From a bacterium (lineage in GTDB: Bacteria; Bacillota; Clostridia; Oscillospirales; Acutalibacteraceae), in the NCBI GenBank assembly GCA_022774755.1, contig JALFLK010000010.1, positions 62,001 to 126,000 of the forward strand: a DNA stretch of 64,000 nucleotides, written 5' to 3'. The notes beneath the pieces were generated by a model. It ran no database searches and was not told the origin of the DNA. It saw nothing but the letters and a program-made list of their open reading frames with translations. Each line of letters opens with the position of its first letter. Position 1 is the first letter of the stretch. The position numbers and the translations under genes were made by a program. Shown here one piece after another: positions 24,134 through 33,238 of the stretch.

Positions 24134-27100
24134 ATGAAAACTAAAATATCAAAAAAAGTAATAAGTATATGCCTTAGCTTGCTTATCTGCATTTCGGCTT
24201 TGCCGCTTTCAATGCTTTCGGTAAGTGCAGCTGAATACGATATAACTATCCGCAATGTAGTTTACCCTCGCCCCGGTGCTGTACCGCAAGCTGATATTAA
24301 AAAAGAAAGCGTCAGTCAATATAATCTCTACGGCTGGGCTTGGATAGGTAATGACGATACGGTGGCTATGGGACCCGACGAAAAGTTTAAAGATTTTTTT
24401 TCTTTAGTTTTAGGCAGTTCGGGCGACTGCTACTATGAATTAGATACCTTCACCGACACCGTAAGCTACAGCTTGTCACTTATGTTTGTTCTCAAGGACA
24501 AAATCGTTATTTCCGGAGTCGAATGTGATGTAGTCTTCTATGATGAAAACAACACTGTGCGGGGAGTAACTCAGGGTATGTTTCTGCCCGTAAAATACGC
24601 AAGAACACAGGCAGAGACAGTAGGTATAGCTTTACCGGAAGACCTGACCGATAATGATACTATTATGGTATGTTCGACAAGCAGTATGATGTGTTGTCCT
24701 GAAGACCATATTCATATACAAGGTTCATATAGTTATGACGACAACGGTCATTGGCGTGAATGTACTGTATGCGGTGAAAAAATATTTGACTCTGAAGGCG
24801 AGCACCGCAAATATTGCACAAGAACTGAAAGCTGGACTTGTATTAATCAGGCTACTGCAAGTAAAGAAGGAGAATATGTAAAAGAATGCTCCAGTTGCTC
24901 GTATGTGCTGGAGAGAATAACAGTTCCGAAAACAGGGGAACAAACAGTCGTAACCACTTATGACGAATTGAGAAATGCTCTTGCAAAGGGCGGCAAGCAG
25001 TGGATTAAACTTGATTTTCCCGGTAAAACCTTTAAACAGGAGGACTTCAAGTATGATTACACCCTTTGTTTGGATGACCCTGACGCTGACATTACAATAG
25101 ACTTAAACAACTGTCTTCTGGAAAGAAAAACATTGTACGACAAAAGGCTTTTTGAAATTAAGCAGGGAAAGCTCAGGCTATGGCAGAAGGACGGAAACGG
25201 TATAGATAGTACTGTTAACTTCAAATACAATTTTTCTTTTGATACCGGCAACGGTGAAGCGGTGTTTTATGTCGGAAACTCAGGAAGTCTTACATTGACT
25301 AATGTTCATTCTCTGTCACCGGGTTCAGATGACATAGGCACTTTTACTTATGCTTTTCCGATTGTAAAATCAAGCGGAAACCTCCGCATTGACAGCGGTG
25401 TATATTACTCCTATAATGAAACCTCTGCTGTTGAAATTGACGGAGGTACAGCGGTTATTAACGGCGGATATTTTAAATCAACCTATTACAAAAGCTCAGC
25501 CGTGAAAATTACAGCCCCGGACAAAGAAAAAACTACTGTCGAAATTAACTATGGTAATTTCGGCGCACTCAACACCGCAGTTTATATGAGCAGAGATACC
25601 GTTGTAACAATAAACGGCGGCAACTTTGAATATAAAGATACAGACAGAAAATTATATCAGCAATACGCTTTGTATGCATATGATGCGGATTTAACAATAA
25701 ACGGCGGTTATTTCTACGGTTCATTAAATGCATTAGATGCAAGAGGACTTCATTCACTTAATATTTCAAACGGATATTTCAAATTGTATAATCAAACCGA
25801 AGACGGCAATTTGGCGGCAGTTTACTTGGGCGGTGATTATAGCACTAATACTATAATTTCCGGAGGAGGATATTATGGTAATAAAGGAATTGAATGCAGC
25901 AAAAAAACTGATTTTTCAAAAATTATTCCCAAAGGCTGCTATGTGACAGATGATGATACCGGTTTAGTTATTGACCATAACATCACCGATTATTCGCTCG
26001 GAGGCTCTATTGATATATTTGCAAAAAGACCGAGAATCACAACACAGCCGTCGGGCGGACATTCCCTTAATATGGGTGACGCAATCGTTCTTAAAATAGA
26101 CGCTGACAATGCAAACGAGTACATATGGCACATTATTGACGAAAACGGAAAAGAGCTTTCGTGGAATTACCTTTCAAACAACGGCTATACAACTCCAAAT
26201 GTGTATTCAGGCGGCAAAATGCTTATGCTCAGGGAAGTTTCCGACTGGATGACAGGCAAGCGTGTTTACTGTGAAGTAAAAGGCTACGGCGGAACTGTTA
26301 TGTCGGATATAGTTACCTTGTCCGTAGATAAGGTAGTAAAATACTGTAGGGATATGTATTTTGATAATTTCGACCAAATCTGGAATCACAAGACAGTCGG
26401 AGATTATAAAACTGTAAAAACCGATACAAACGCTCCTTACACGATTACAGAGGTAAGATGGCAGCTTTTCAACAAGGTTCTCTCTGATGATTTTGAATTT
26501 AATAGCGGAGATACTATTGCACTTCTCATCGGACTTGCTCCAAAGGAAGGCTATGAGCTTTATGTGACATCAGGCAGTATCAACGGAATTAACAGTGTCG
26601 ATGCGTTCCATATGACAGACGGCAGACAGTACTTGCAGTTTGAAATCAACATAACTGCTCCCGATGAATACAAAACTCAGAACATTGAGCTTTCGGTAAC
26701 TCCTCCTGTCGCAGGCGGAACTCCGGCATCAACGGCAAAATGCACCTCGGGCTATGCGGTTGCAGGTACTCCCCAGTGGACTCCTGCCGATACAACATTC
26801 CAAAGCGGTACTCAGTACACGGTGAAAATCCCCGTAACAGCCGAGTATGAATGGGGCGATACATCAGCAGTTACTGCAAAGGTAAACGGCAAGGACGCAA
26901 AATTTATTGCGGAATATAAAGGCGGAAAGCAATATGCTTATTACGTTGAATATACCTTTGACGCTACATCAGATTTTATTATGGGCGACGCTAATTCCGA
27001 CGGACAAATAAGCGTGCTTGATGTTACCGAGATTCAAAGATACCTGGCTCATACTGTTGATTTTGACAGTACGCAGAAAAAAGCAAGCGATGTTGACGGT

Positions 27101-27172
27101 GACGGCAGTATAACCGTATCCGATGTTGCTGTATTACAGCAGTTCCTTGCACACATAATAACAAGTTTTTAA
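24134..27172 (+). CDS. Large secreted dockerin protein with beta-helix and zinc-knuckle-like segment
   Basis: 1012 residues from ATG 24134 behind GGAGGG. Signal peptide about 1-34 (ends VSAAEYD). After an N-terminal domain comes a Cys/His-rich segment near 197-265 (HIHIQGSYSYDDNGHW, ECTVCGE, ECSSCSY), common in secreted Firmicutes proteins. VVTTYDELRNAL starts a beta-helix region with GGTAVINGGYF-type turns (about 275-610), similar to the protein at 15078. Ig-like regions follow, and a type I dockerin closes the protein at about 950-1012 (DANSDGQISVLD and DVDGDGSITVSD loops). No catalytic motif recognised. Probably a surface or complex-bound binding protein. Confidence 0.87.
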   Translation: MKTKISKKVISICLSLLICISALPLSMLSVSAAEYDITIRNVVYPRPGAVPQADIKKESVSQYNLYGWAWIGNDDTVAMGPDEKFKDFFSLVLGSSGDCYYELDTFTDTVSYSLSLMFVLKDKIVISGVECDVVFYDENNTVRGVTQGMFLPVKYARTQAETVGIALPEDLTDNDTIMVCSTSSMMCCPEDHIHIQGSYSYDDNGHWRECTVCGEKIFDSEGEHRKYCTRTESWTCINQATASKEGEYVKECSSCSYVLERITVPKTGEQTVVTTYDELRNALAKGGKQWIKLDFPGKTFKQEDFKYDYTLCLDDPDADITIDLNNCLLERKTLYDKRLFEIKQGKLRLWQKDGNGIDSTVNFKYNFSFDTGNGEAVFYVGNSGSLTLTNVHSLSPGSDDIGTFTYAFPIVKSSGNLRIDSGVYYSYNETSAVEIDGGTAVINGGYFKSTYYKSSAVKITAPDKEKTTVEINYGNFGALNTAVYMSRDTVVTINGGNFEYKDTDRKLYQQYALYAYDADLTINGGYFYGSLNALDARGLHSLNISNGYFKLYNQTEDGNLAAVYLGGDYSTNTIISGGGYYGNKGIECSKKTDFSKIIPKGCYVTDDDTGLVIDHNITDYSLGGSIDIFAKRPRITTQPSGGHSLNMGDAIVLKIDADNANEYIWHIIDENGKELSWNYLSNNGYTTPNVYSGGKMLMLREVSDWMTGKRVYCEVKGYGGTVMSDIVTLSVDKVVKYCRDMYFDNFDQIWNHKTVGDYKTVKTDTNAPYTITEVRWQLFNKVLSDDFEFNSGDTIALLIGLAPKEGYELYVTSGSINGINSVDAFHMTDGRQYLQFEINITAPDEYKTQNIELSVTPPVAGGTPASTAKCTSGYAVAGTPQWTPADTTFQSGTQYTVKIPVTAEYEWGDTSAVTAKVNGKDAKFIAEYKGGKQYAYYVEYTFDATSDFIMGDANSDGQISVLDVTEIQRYLAHTVDFDSTQKKASDVDGDGSITVSDVAVLQQFLAHIITSF

Positions 27173-27212
27173 TACCTTAATGATAGTAAGAAGATAATAA
27201 ACCCCTGAAAAT

Positions 27213-27248
27213 TACCGCAGTTCGTAGCTGAACTGCGGTAGTTTTTTA
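27213..27248 (+). terminator. Rho-independent terminator after the second dockerin gene
   Basis: TACCGCAGTTC (27213-27223) and GAACTGCGGTA (27230-27240), loop GTAGCT, then GTTTTTT. Confidence 0.92.
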
Positions 27249-27380
27249 CTTCTGTAATGTCAGATTTATGTACTTTTTGAATAACCGTTAAATAAAGTAT
27301 ATACACTTGCCTTGTTATTTTACATCTATTGTATGCGTACTCATTTTCGATTTTGCTTTTGCGTCTGCCGGGCGGAATTG

Positions 27381-28457
27381 TTATTTTGCGACTATTGCCT
27401 GCATACCCAGCTGTGAGTATCTTTTTTCGGTTATTTCTTTACCGAAAAAAGATACGGTGCCTGCAACCGAGTCGCAGAAATAATAGTTTTCTTCGTCAAA
27501 GCCAATCAGCACCATACAATGCTCGTGAAACTGCCATTCCATAATATCTCCAAGCTTTGTGTCGGTATCGTCGTCAACATAGTTTACAATCCAGCTTGCC
27601 TTTACAAAAGGCTCAGCCATATCTGTTGTTGCCCATACCATAACGGGTATGTTGTTGACTACATATTCATTGCACAGACTCTCCAGGGTACGGCCTTTAA
27701 GAGGCGTTGCCGTCAGCTTTGAGCCTTTGTCTTTGAAAAAAGTATTCATAAATTTAGCCATTCCCGGGGCGTTTACACCGTAGCCCGTGTATATGTCGCC
27801 GGCGTAGGCTGAATTCATATCAGGACCGTACATTCTTCCTTCCTCGTCGTAGCTTACAGGCATTGTAATCAGATAATTTTCTGCAAATTCAAATTCATCA
27901 ATGTCAAAACCTAAATATTGAAGAAGCATTACACAGGCGTAAGTTTCACATCCGGCTTTCAGCTCCGTCTGGGTGATAACAGGTACGCCGTTTATACGGT
28001 ATGATGTAACGGGCTTTGATTCTGCGGCGTTTGTTTCTGCGGCTGTATTGCGGGCGCTGTTGCTTATGCAGACAGAGGTTACGGAGGCAATTACGATAAT
28101 CAAAGCAACTGATACTATAACGGCGGCTGTTGCAGGGCGTCTCAAAGCACGAATAATCCTGCGCTTAATGCGCTTTATCCGGCGTTGTCTGCGCCTTTTG
28201 GTGTTGTCGGTTTTTTTGCCGCCGATGTTTTCACCGTAGTTAAATTCCAAATAAATTCCACGGTGATTGGGTTGTTTTTTGCTTTCGGAATATCCTTTTT
28301 CCGAATTTCTTTTGCGTTTATTTCTGTTGCGGCTATCGTTGCTTTTTTTGTTTGGGCGTTCCTTGGGTCTATAAGGCTTATCTGCAAAATTATCAAGATA
28401 GTCCATATAATTATCCGTGTTTTCGTTGTGGTCGTTTTCGCTGTAATCGTCGTTCAT
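27381..28457 (-). CDS. Membrane-anchored C39-like cysteine peptidase
   Basis: 358 residues. A long hydrophilic cytoplasmic tail (1-110) goes from acidic to very basic (RRRQRRIKRIKRRIIRALRR at about 88-107), followed by one membrane helix (about 111-131). The outward-facing part is a Peptidase_C39_2-type domain: catalytic Cys in KAGCETYACVMLLQYLG (C170), a His in HCMVLIGFDEENYYFCDS near 318, with an Asp after it. This family includes C39-like proteases of unknown substrates; no ABC exporter is near, so a bacteriocin leader peptidase is not supported. Convergent with the dockerin gene. The arginine-rich tail is unusual for the family. Confidence 0.78.
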   Translation of the reverse strand: MNDDYSENDHNENTDNYMDYLDNFADKPYRPKERPNKKSNDSRNRNKRKRNSEKGYSESKKQPNHRGIYLEFNYGENIGGKKTDNTKRRRQRRIKRIKRRIIRALRRPATAAVIVSVALIIVIASVTSVCISNSARNTAAETNAAESKPVTSYRINGVPVITQTELKAGCETYACVMLLQYLGFDIDEFEFAENYLITMPVSYDEEGRMYGPDMNSAYAGDIYTGYGVNAPGMAKFMNTFFKDKGSKLTATPLKGRTLESLCNEYVVNNIPVMVWATTDMAEPFVKASWIVNYVDDDTDTKLGDIMEWQFHEHCMVLIGFDEENYYFCDSVAGTVSFFGKEITEKRYSQLGMQAIVAK

Positions 28458-28658
28458 TTTTATCCCCTGGATTAAACTTCATTGAGTATATGAATTATAT
28501 CACAGCCCGATTTCCGATTCAATACAAAGACTGTTATTTTCCCCAAAATATGTGACTGTTGTTTTTTCAAAAATATACCAATATAAAATACGGAATTTAA
28601 TTATGCAGATTGTGCATAAGCTAACCCGTATAGTAAATAATTTGCATTATGGAGTGTA

Positions 28659-28687
28659 TTGCAATATTCGGAAAATTTGTTCATAAT
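28659..28687 (+). promoter_or_regulatory. Predicted promoter of the acyl-CoA synthetase gene
   Basis: TTGCAA at 28659-28664, 17-bp spacer, CATAAT at 28682-28687. The start codon at 28723 follows GGAG about 30 bases after the expected transcription start. Confidence 0.5.
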
Positions 28688-28722
28688 ATAGGTGCTGAAT
28701 TTTAAACCGACAGGAGATAATT

Positions 28723-30360
28723 ATGCAGTTATATAAGAATTTTTGTAAGGCAGTAACAGATGAAAACGGCGTTTTAAAGGATTTTAAATTGGATTTCCCC
28801 GAAGATTATAATTTCGGTTACGATGTTGTGGACAAAATGGCACGGCTTGCTCCCGATGACATTGCATTGCAGTGGACAAACCCCGACCACGAGGAAAAAA
28901 CCTTTACATTTGCAGACATAAGCCGTCTTAGCAATATGGCGGCAAATGTGCTGAGAAACAACGGCGTTAAAAAGGGCGACAGGGTTCTTGTAATTCTAAA
29001 AAGGAATTATGAGTACTGGTATGTTGCTCCGGCTTTGCACAAGCTGGGCGCAGTTATAATTCCTGCGACAAATATGCTGACTGTTGACGATATACTTTAC
29101 AGGGTTAAGACAGCTGATATTAAGTTTGCCGTATCAACGCCGGACGGACACAATGCCGAGGATTTGGTTGAGGTTTCACGGAGAAATCCCAACCTTAAAA
29201 AGGTTTTTGTTGCAAGAAGAGATGTTGAGGGAACAATCAACTTTACCTCAGAAATGGAAAAGGCAAGCGACAAGCTGGAGCGTGTTGACACAAAAGCAGA
29301 AGAGGAAATGCTGATTTACTTTACATCGGGTACAACAGGGTATCCGAAGGCAGTCATTCACAACCACACCTATACCTTGGCGCATATTATCACCGCAAAA
29401 TATTGGCAGAATGTTCAGGAAAAGGGACTTCACCTTACCGTTGCAGAAACAGGCTGGGGCAAGGCGTCTTGGGGCAAAATCTACGGTCAGTGGCTCTGCG
29501 GATGCGCTGTTATGGTTTATGATTTTGATAAATTTTCTCCCGGTAAGCTCTTAAGAATAATCGAGCGATACAAGGTTACCTCTTTTTGCGCACCGCCTAC
29601 GGTTTACAGGTATTTTATCAAAAAGGATATGAGCAAATACGATTTAAGCAGTCTTAAACACATTACCACAGCAGGCGAGGCGCTTAATCCGGAGGTTTTC
29701 GACAGGGTGTTTGAGCAGACGGGGCTCCATATTATGGAGGGCTTTGGTCAGACCGAATCTGTGTTGATGCTTGCAAACCTTGCAGGAACGGTGTCAAAGC
29801 CCGGCTCAATGGGTAAGCCTACTCCCCTTTATAACACTATGATTGTTGATGAACAGGGCAACGAGCTTCCCGCAGGAGAGGTCGGCGAGATAGTAGTTGT
29901 ACCCGACAAAAACAGCAAGCAGTACGGAATATTTATGGGGTACTGCGGAGATGACGAGCTTTACAAAAAGGTTTGGAGAAACGGCGTTTACCACACAGGC
30001 GACACGGCTTATGTAGATGATGACGGCTATTACTGGTATGTGGGCAGAGTTGACGACCTGATTAAGACAAGCGGTTTCCGTGTAGGTCCTTTTGAGATTG
30101 AGAATGTCCTTATGGAGCATCCCGCTGTGCTTGAATGTGCTGTTGTTGGCGTTCCCGACGACTACCGTGGACAGGCAATTAAGGCAATCGTAAAGACCGT
30201 TGATAGCGTGGAGCCTACAAAAGAATTGGCAAAGGAAATCAAGGCTTTTGTCAATAAAAAGGTTTCCTCCTACAAGTGGATTCACTATCTTGAGTTTATT
30301 GATGAAATGCCGAAAACCATCAGCGGAAAAATCAAGAGAACCGACATCAGAAATTCCTGA
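28723..30360 (+). CDS. AMP-forming acyl-CoA synthetase
   Basis: 545 residues of the ANL superfamily: activates a carboxylic acid to an acyl-adenylate and then the CoA thioester. P-loop YFTSGTTGYPK near 199-209, motif GFGQTE near 341, TGDTAYVDDDGYYWYVGR near 425, the hinge DDLIKTSGFRVGP and the catalytic Lys in PKTISGKIKR near the end. Overall it resembles acetyl-/medium-chain acyl-CoA synthetases of gut Firmicutes; the acid is not determined by sequence. Single gene with its own promoter and terminator. Confidence 0.9.
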   Translation: MQLYKNFCKAVTDENGVLKDFKLDFPEDYNFGYDVVDKMARLAPDDIALQWTNPDHEEKTFTFADISRLSNMAANVLRNNGVKKGDRVLVILKRNYEYWYVAPALHKLGAVIIPATNMLTVDDILYRVKTADIKFAVSTPDGHNAEDLVEVSRRNPNLKKVFVARRDVEGTINFTSEMEKASDKLERVDTKAEEEMLIYFTSGTTGYPKAVIHNHTYTLAHIITAKYWQNVQEKGLHLTVAETGWGKASWGKIYGQWLCGCAVMVYDFDKFSPGKLLRIIERYKVTSFCAPPTVYRYFIKKDMSKYDLSSLKHITTAGEALNPEVFDRVFEQTGLHIMEGFGQTESVLMLANLAGTVSKPGSMGKPTPLYNTMIVDEQGNELPAGEVGEIVVVPDKNSKQYGIFMGYCGDDELYKKVWRNGVYHTGDTAYVDDDGYYWYVGRVDDLIKTSGFRVGPFEIENVLMEHPAVLECAVVGVPDDYRGQAIKAIVKTVDSVEPTKELAKEIKAFVNKKVSSYKWIHYLEFIDEMPKTISGKIKRTDIRNS

Positions 30361-30390
30361 TTTTCTCTGAAAAAATTTCAGATTTTCACA

Positions 30391-30418
30391 GGGCTGTTTT
30401 TTATGACAGCCCTTTTTT
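30391..30418 (+). terminator. Rho-independent terminator of the acyl-CoA synthetase gene
   Basis: GGGCTGT (30391-30397) and ACAGCCC (30406-30412) with loop TTTTTATG, followed by TTTTTT. Confidence 0.9.
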
Positions 30419-30430
30419 GCATTTCAGTAA

Positions 30431-30699
30431 ATTGCTCGACTGCGCTCGGGCATAAAAGGATATTTTCAGCAGAGGCTGTCTGCACGAATTGCGTGTCGAG
30501 GTACTCGAATATTTGCATTATAGGAGATTGCACGGTTGCGCTCGGGCATAAAAGGATATTTTCAGCAGAGGCTGTCTGCCCGGATTGCGTGTCGAGGTAC
30601 TCGACTTTGCATTATAGGAGATTGCACGGTTGCGCTCGGGCATAAAAGGATATTTTCAGCAGAGGCTGTCTGCCCGGATTGCGTGTCGAGGTACTCGAC
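30431..30699. repeat. Three tandem copies of a 78-79 bp hairpin repeat (period about 95 bp)
   Basis: Copies at 30431-30508, 30527-30605 and 30621-30699; copies 2 and 3 are nearly identical. Each starts with ATTGC(T/A)CG and GCGCTCGGGCA and ends with TGCCCGGATTGCGTG and GTCGAGGTACTCGAC. The ends are imperfectly complementary, so the unit can fold into a long hairpin with a CAGC-AGAG-GCTG inner hairpin; GTCGAG-GTA-CTCGAC forms another. Copies 2 and 3 are preceded by CATTATAGGAG. A fourth copy is at 42469-42546. Short reading frames across the repeat are not judged to be genes. It lies between two convergent genes. Confidence 0.9.
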
Positions 30700-30700
30700 C

Positions 30701-30931
30701 CTATATGCTCTCTATAAACCAACGATTTTCGTCAAAGTAAAGATAGCGTTGGTTGCTGCCGATTCGACAGGTATATCGAAGTCCGACTCCGCCCGATTTT
30801 AGGGAGGGGGCAAATCTGACGTCGGTAATTTTGTCTATTTCAAAGCACCTGCCGTCCTCCCAGCAGATTCTGAGAGGCAAGAGGTTGCCGTCTTCGTCAA
30901 ACCTTGCTTCTACGCTGACATATTGTTTCAT
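30701..30931 (-). CDS. Small beta-rich protein downstream of dinB, unknown function
   Basis: 76 residues, no signal peptide. Alternating strands with FDEDGNLLPLRICWEDGR, then TDVRFAPSL, GGVGLRYTCRIGSNQRYLYF and a C-terminal WFIES suggest a small SH3- or OB-like barrel. It is 14 bp downstream of dinB in the same direction, so the SOS promoter upstream of dinB should drive it too. Small genes of this type sit beside Y-family polymerases in several Firmicutes; a polymerase-accessory role is an inference. A hairpin repeat array starts 2 bp behind its stop. Confidence 0.7.
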   Translation of the reverse strand: MKQYVSVEARFDEDGNLLPLRICWEDGRCFEIDKITDVRFAPSLKSGGVGLRYTCRIGSNQRYLYFDENRWFIESI

Positions 30932-30945
30932 ACTTTACCTCCGTT

Positions 30946-32280
30946 TTAAAAATATCCTACGGGATGAACCGTGTGCTCTTCGTAAGGATTAAACCGTGAG
31001 AGAGCAGGGTCTTTCAAAAGATTAGCCGTTACAAGGCTGTAATTTCCAAAGCGTTCTTTAAGCCTGTCAACCGTACTGTCAAGGCTTTCAAGCCGTCGAT
31101 TTTTCCGTTCATCGCAAAAAAGACTGATTTGAGAGGGGGTGTTTTCGGGAGAAAAATCCGTGAGAGAAACGCCGATGCTCCTTATGGGCGTAAAGCTTGT
31201 ATAGCTGTTGTAAAACAGCTTCAGGGCTGTTTTTGTGATATGCTCGGTGATATTTGTAGGTGAGTCCATAGTGGTTTGACGGGTAAATGAGGAGAGAAAC
31301 TTATCCCTTACGGAAATTTGCAATACTTTTGCCTTGAATCCCTGGGCTCTCAGACGCCTTGCAACGCATTGACACAGCACGGTCATTACCGACTTTACAT
31401 CTTCAAAATTTTCCAAATCTCTGGGAGTTGTGGTGGAATTTCCGATAGATTTAACTGAGTCTGCCTCGCTTTCCTTTGTAACGGGGGAGCAGTCAAGACC
31501 GTTTGCAAAAGCCCACAGCACATCGCCCCATTTGCCGAAGTTGTTTCTTAAATATTCAATAGGCGTGTTGGCAATTTCTCCGATAGTGCGTATTCCAAGG
31601 GTGTTCATCTTTTTCTTTGTGGCTTTGCCCACATACAGCAGGTCCTCGGCAGGGCTGTTCCACACAATATCTCTGTAATTTTCCCTGTTTATAACCGTTA
31701 TGGCGTCGGGCTTTTTGTAATCACTGCCGAATTTGGCGAATATTTTGTTAAAGCTGACTCCCACGCTGACGGTTATGCCGAGCTCGTTTTTAATACGGCG
31801 GTTTATTTCCTTTGCAATCAGCGTACCGCTTCCTATATATTTTGTACTGCCGGTAACGTCAATCCAGGCTTCGTCAAGCCCAAAGCCCTGAATTCTGTCG
31901 GAGTATTCCCCGTAAATTTGTCGGGTGAGCTGTGAGAATTTTTTGTAAAGCTCAAATCTGGGCGGAACCGTGACAAGCTCCGGGCATTTTTGCTTAGCCT
32001 GCCAGATAGGCTCGCCTGTTTTTACTCCGAATTTTTTTGCGATTTCATTCTTTGTAAGAATTATCCCGTGTCTGTTTTCGGGATTACCGCTTACGGCAAC
32101 AGGCTTTTGCCTTATTTCGGGATTATACAGGCACTCTACGCTGGCGTAAAAGCAGTTGCAGTCGCTGTGAAGTATCACTCTGTCTTTTGGCTCTGAATGT
32201 TGTACCTGTGAATGTTTGTTATTGTCAGTCAACGGTGCGTTAAAAACATTTTCGGTTGTCTTTTTTGTAGGCGTATTCAT
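30946..32280 (-). CDS. dinB: Y-family DNA polymerase IV
   Basis: Translesion polymerase, 444 residues. A poorly conserved N-terminal extension (1-33) precedes the palm: LHSDCNCFYASVE (D40) and GLDEAWIDVTGS (D136, E137) give the catalytic acidic triad. The helix-hairpin-helix thumb (VGKATKKKMNTLGIRTIGEI) and the little finger follow. QISLF near residue 390 matches the beta-clamp binding consensus QLxLF. The start is ATG 32280 behind a promoter with two LexA boxes. The usual EAYxD is EAWID here. Pairs with the small gene downstream. Confidence 0.94.
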   Translation of the reverse strand: MNTPTKKTTENVFNAPLTDNNKHSQVQHSEPKDRVILHSDCNCFYASVECLYNPEIRQKPVAVSGNPENRHGIILTKNEIAKKFGVKTGEPIWQAKQKCPELVTVPPRFELYKKFSQLTRQIYGEYSDRIQGFGLDEAWIDVTGSTKYIGSGTLIAKEINRRIKNELGITVSVGVSFNKIFAKFGSDYKKPDAITVINRENYRDIVWNSPAEDLLYVGKATKKKMNTLGIRTIGEIANTPIEYLRNNFGKWGDVLWAFANGLDCSPVTKESEADSVKSIGNSTTTPRDLENFEDVKSVMTVLCQCVARRLRAQGFKAKVLQISVRDKFLSSFTRQTTMDSPTNITEHITKTALKLFYNSYTSFTPIRSIGVSLTDFSPENTPSQISLFCDERKNRRLESLDSTVDRLKERFGNYSLVTANLLKDPALSRFNPYEEHTVHPVGYF

Positions 32281-32291
32281 AAAATCATCTC

Positions 32292-32341
32292 GAACATTTG
32301 TTTTATAGCGTTATTATAGAACAAATGTTCACAAAAGTCAA
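32292..32341 (-). promoter_or_regulatory. SOS promoter of dinB with two LexA boxes
   Basis: On the minus strand TTGACT (32336-32341), exact 17-bp spacer, TATAAT (32313-32318). The box GAACAAATGTTC (32319-32330), a perfect GAAC-N4-GTTC, fills most of the spacer next to the -10. A second box, on the + strand GAACATTTGTTT (32292-32303), one mismatch, lies just after the expected start. LexA bound at either would block transcription. Confidence 0.9.
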
Positions 32342-32416
32342 CGGTAAATTTTAAATTGGCAGATAGAACAAACAGAGGAGAATAGGAGCAAACTCACAAA
32401 ATTTTGATAATAAAGG

Positions 32417-32446
32417 CAAAACCCCTCGGTTTAAACCGAGGGGTTG
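32417..32446 (-). terminator. Terminator of the liv operon
   Basis: ACCCCTCGGTTT/AAACCGAGGGGT at 32421-32444 is a perfect 24-base palindrome. Read on the minus strand it is followed by TTTTGCCTTTA. It lies about 95 bases after the livF stop. Confidence 0.85.
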
Positions 32447-32539
32447 TAATTTGCAGGTGTAAAATTTAATTTAAGGATTTAAAATAATTAAAACTTAATA
32501 GCTTAAAATTCAACAGATAAAATTCAAAAGCTCAATAGT

Positions 32540-33238
32540 TTAGCCGCCAAGGTATGCCTTTTTAATCTCGTCACTGCTTGCAAGCTCTTTTCCTGTGCCT
32601 GAAAGCTTAATTCTTCCGGACTCAAGGACATATGCTCTGTCGGCAATCTGAAGTGCCATTTCTGCGTTCTGCTCTACCAAAAGAATGGTAGTGCCTGCCT
32701 TGTGAAGCTCGGCTATTATATCGAATATCTGCTGAACAAGAATCGGTGCAAGACCCATTGACGGCTCGTCAAGCATAAGAAGCTTAGGCTTGCTCATCAG
32801 CGCCCTGCCCATGGCAAGCATCTGCTGTTCACCGCCGGAAAGAGTGCCTGCGATTTGGTTTTTCCTGTGCTTTAAGCGTGGGAAACGGCTGAATACATCC
32901 TCAATGCCCTCTCTTAAATAGGCTTTGTTAGTGTAAGCGCCCATTTCCAGGTTTTCCTGAACGGTCATTTGCAGAAACACATGTCTGCCTTCGGGAACAT
33001 GGGCAAGACCCTTTGATACCAGCTTGTCAGGTCTTGTTTTTGATATATCCTCACCCATAAGGGTTATGCTTCCTGTTTTTGAGCGAAGAAGTCCGGAAAC
33101 AGTGCGCAGGGTAGTGGTTTTTCCTGCGCCGTTAGCGCCGATAAGCGCAACGATTTCGTCCTGCTTAACTTCAAGAGAAACATCCTTTAATGCGTGAATC
33201 TGTCCGTAGTAAACATTTATATTATCAATTTTCAGCAT
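32540..33238 (-). CDS. livF: Branched-chain amino-acid ABC transporter ATP-binding protein LivF
   Basis: 232 residues from ATG 33238, which follows AAGGAGG and overlaps the livG end by 14 bp; the frame is open further upstream. Walker A GANGAGKTT is at 34-42, signature LSGGEQQML near 132, Walker B LLMLDEPS near 152, then EQNAEMAL with the switch region. PEGRHVF after the Q-loop region is typical of LivF. One of the two ATPases of the Leu/Ile/Val importer, last gene of livKHMGF. Confidence 0.93.
   Translation of the reverse strand: MLKIDNINVYYGQIHALKDVSLEVKQDEIVALIGANGAGKTTTLRTVSGLLRSKTGSITLMGEDISKTRPDKLVSKGLAHVPEGRHVFLQMTVQENLEMGAYTNKAYLREGIEDVFSRFPRLKHRKNQIAGTLSGGEQQMLAMGRALMSKPKLLMLDEPSMGLAPILVQQIFDIIAELHKAGTTILLVEQNAEMALQIADRAYVLESGRIKLSGTGKELASSDEIKKAYLGG

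Noticed and set aside
27421-27455. Hairpin CTTTTTTCGGT/ACCGAAAAAAG
   Set aside because: It lies inside the coding end of the C39-like gene and can be explained by codons for FFGKEITEKR; no evidence that it stops transcription.
30431-30699. CRISPR-like array
   Set aside because: Whole units repeat with nearly identical inner sequence; there are no short identical repeats separated by unique spacers and no cas genes.
30403-30802. Short reading frames with repeated CVSRYST-type peptides
   Set aside because: They exist only because the 95-bp repeat happens to be open; no ribosome site and no non-repeat protein content.
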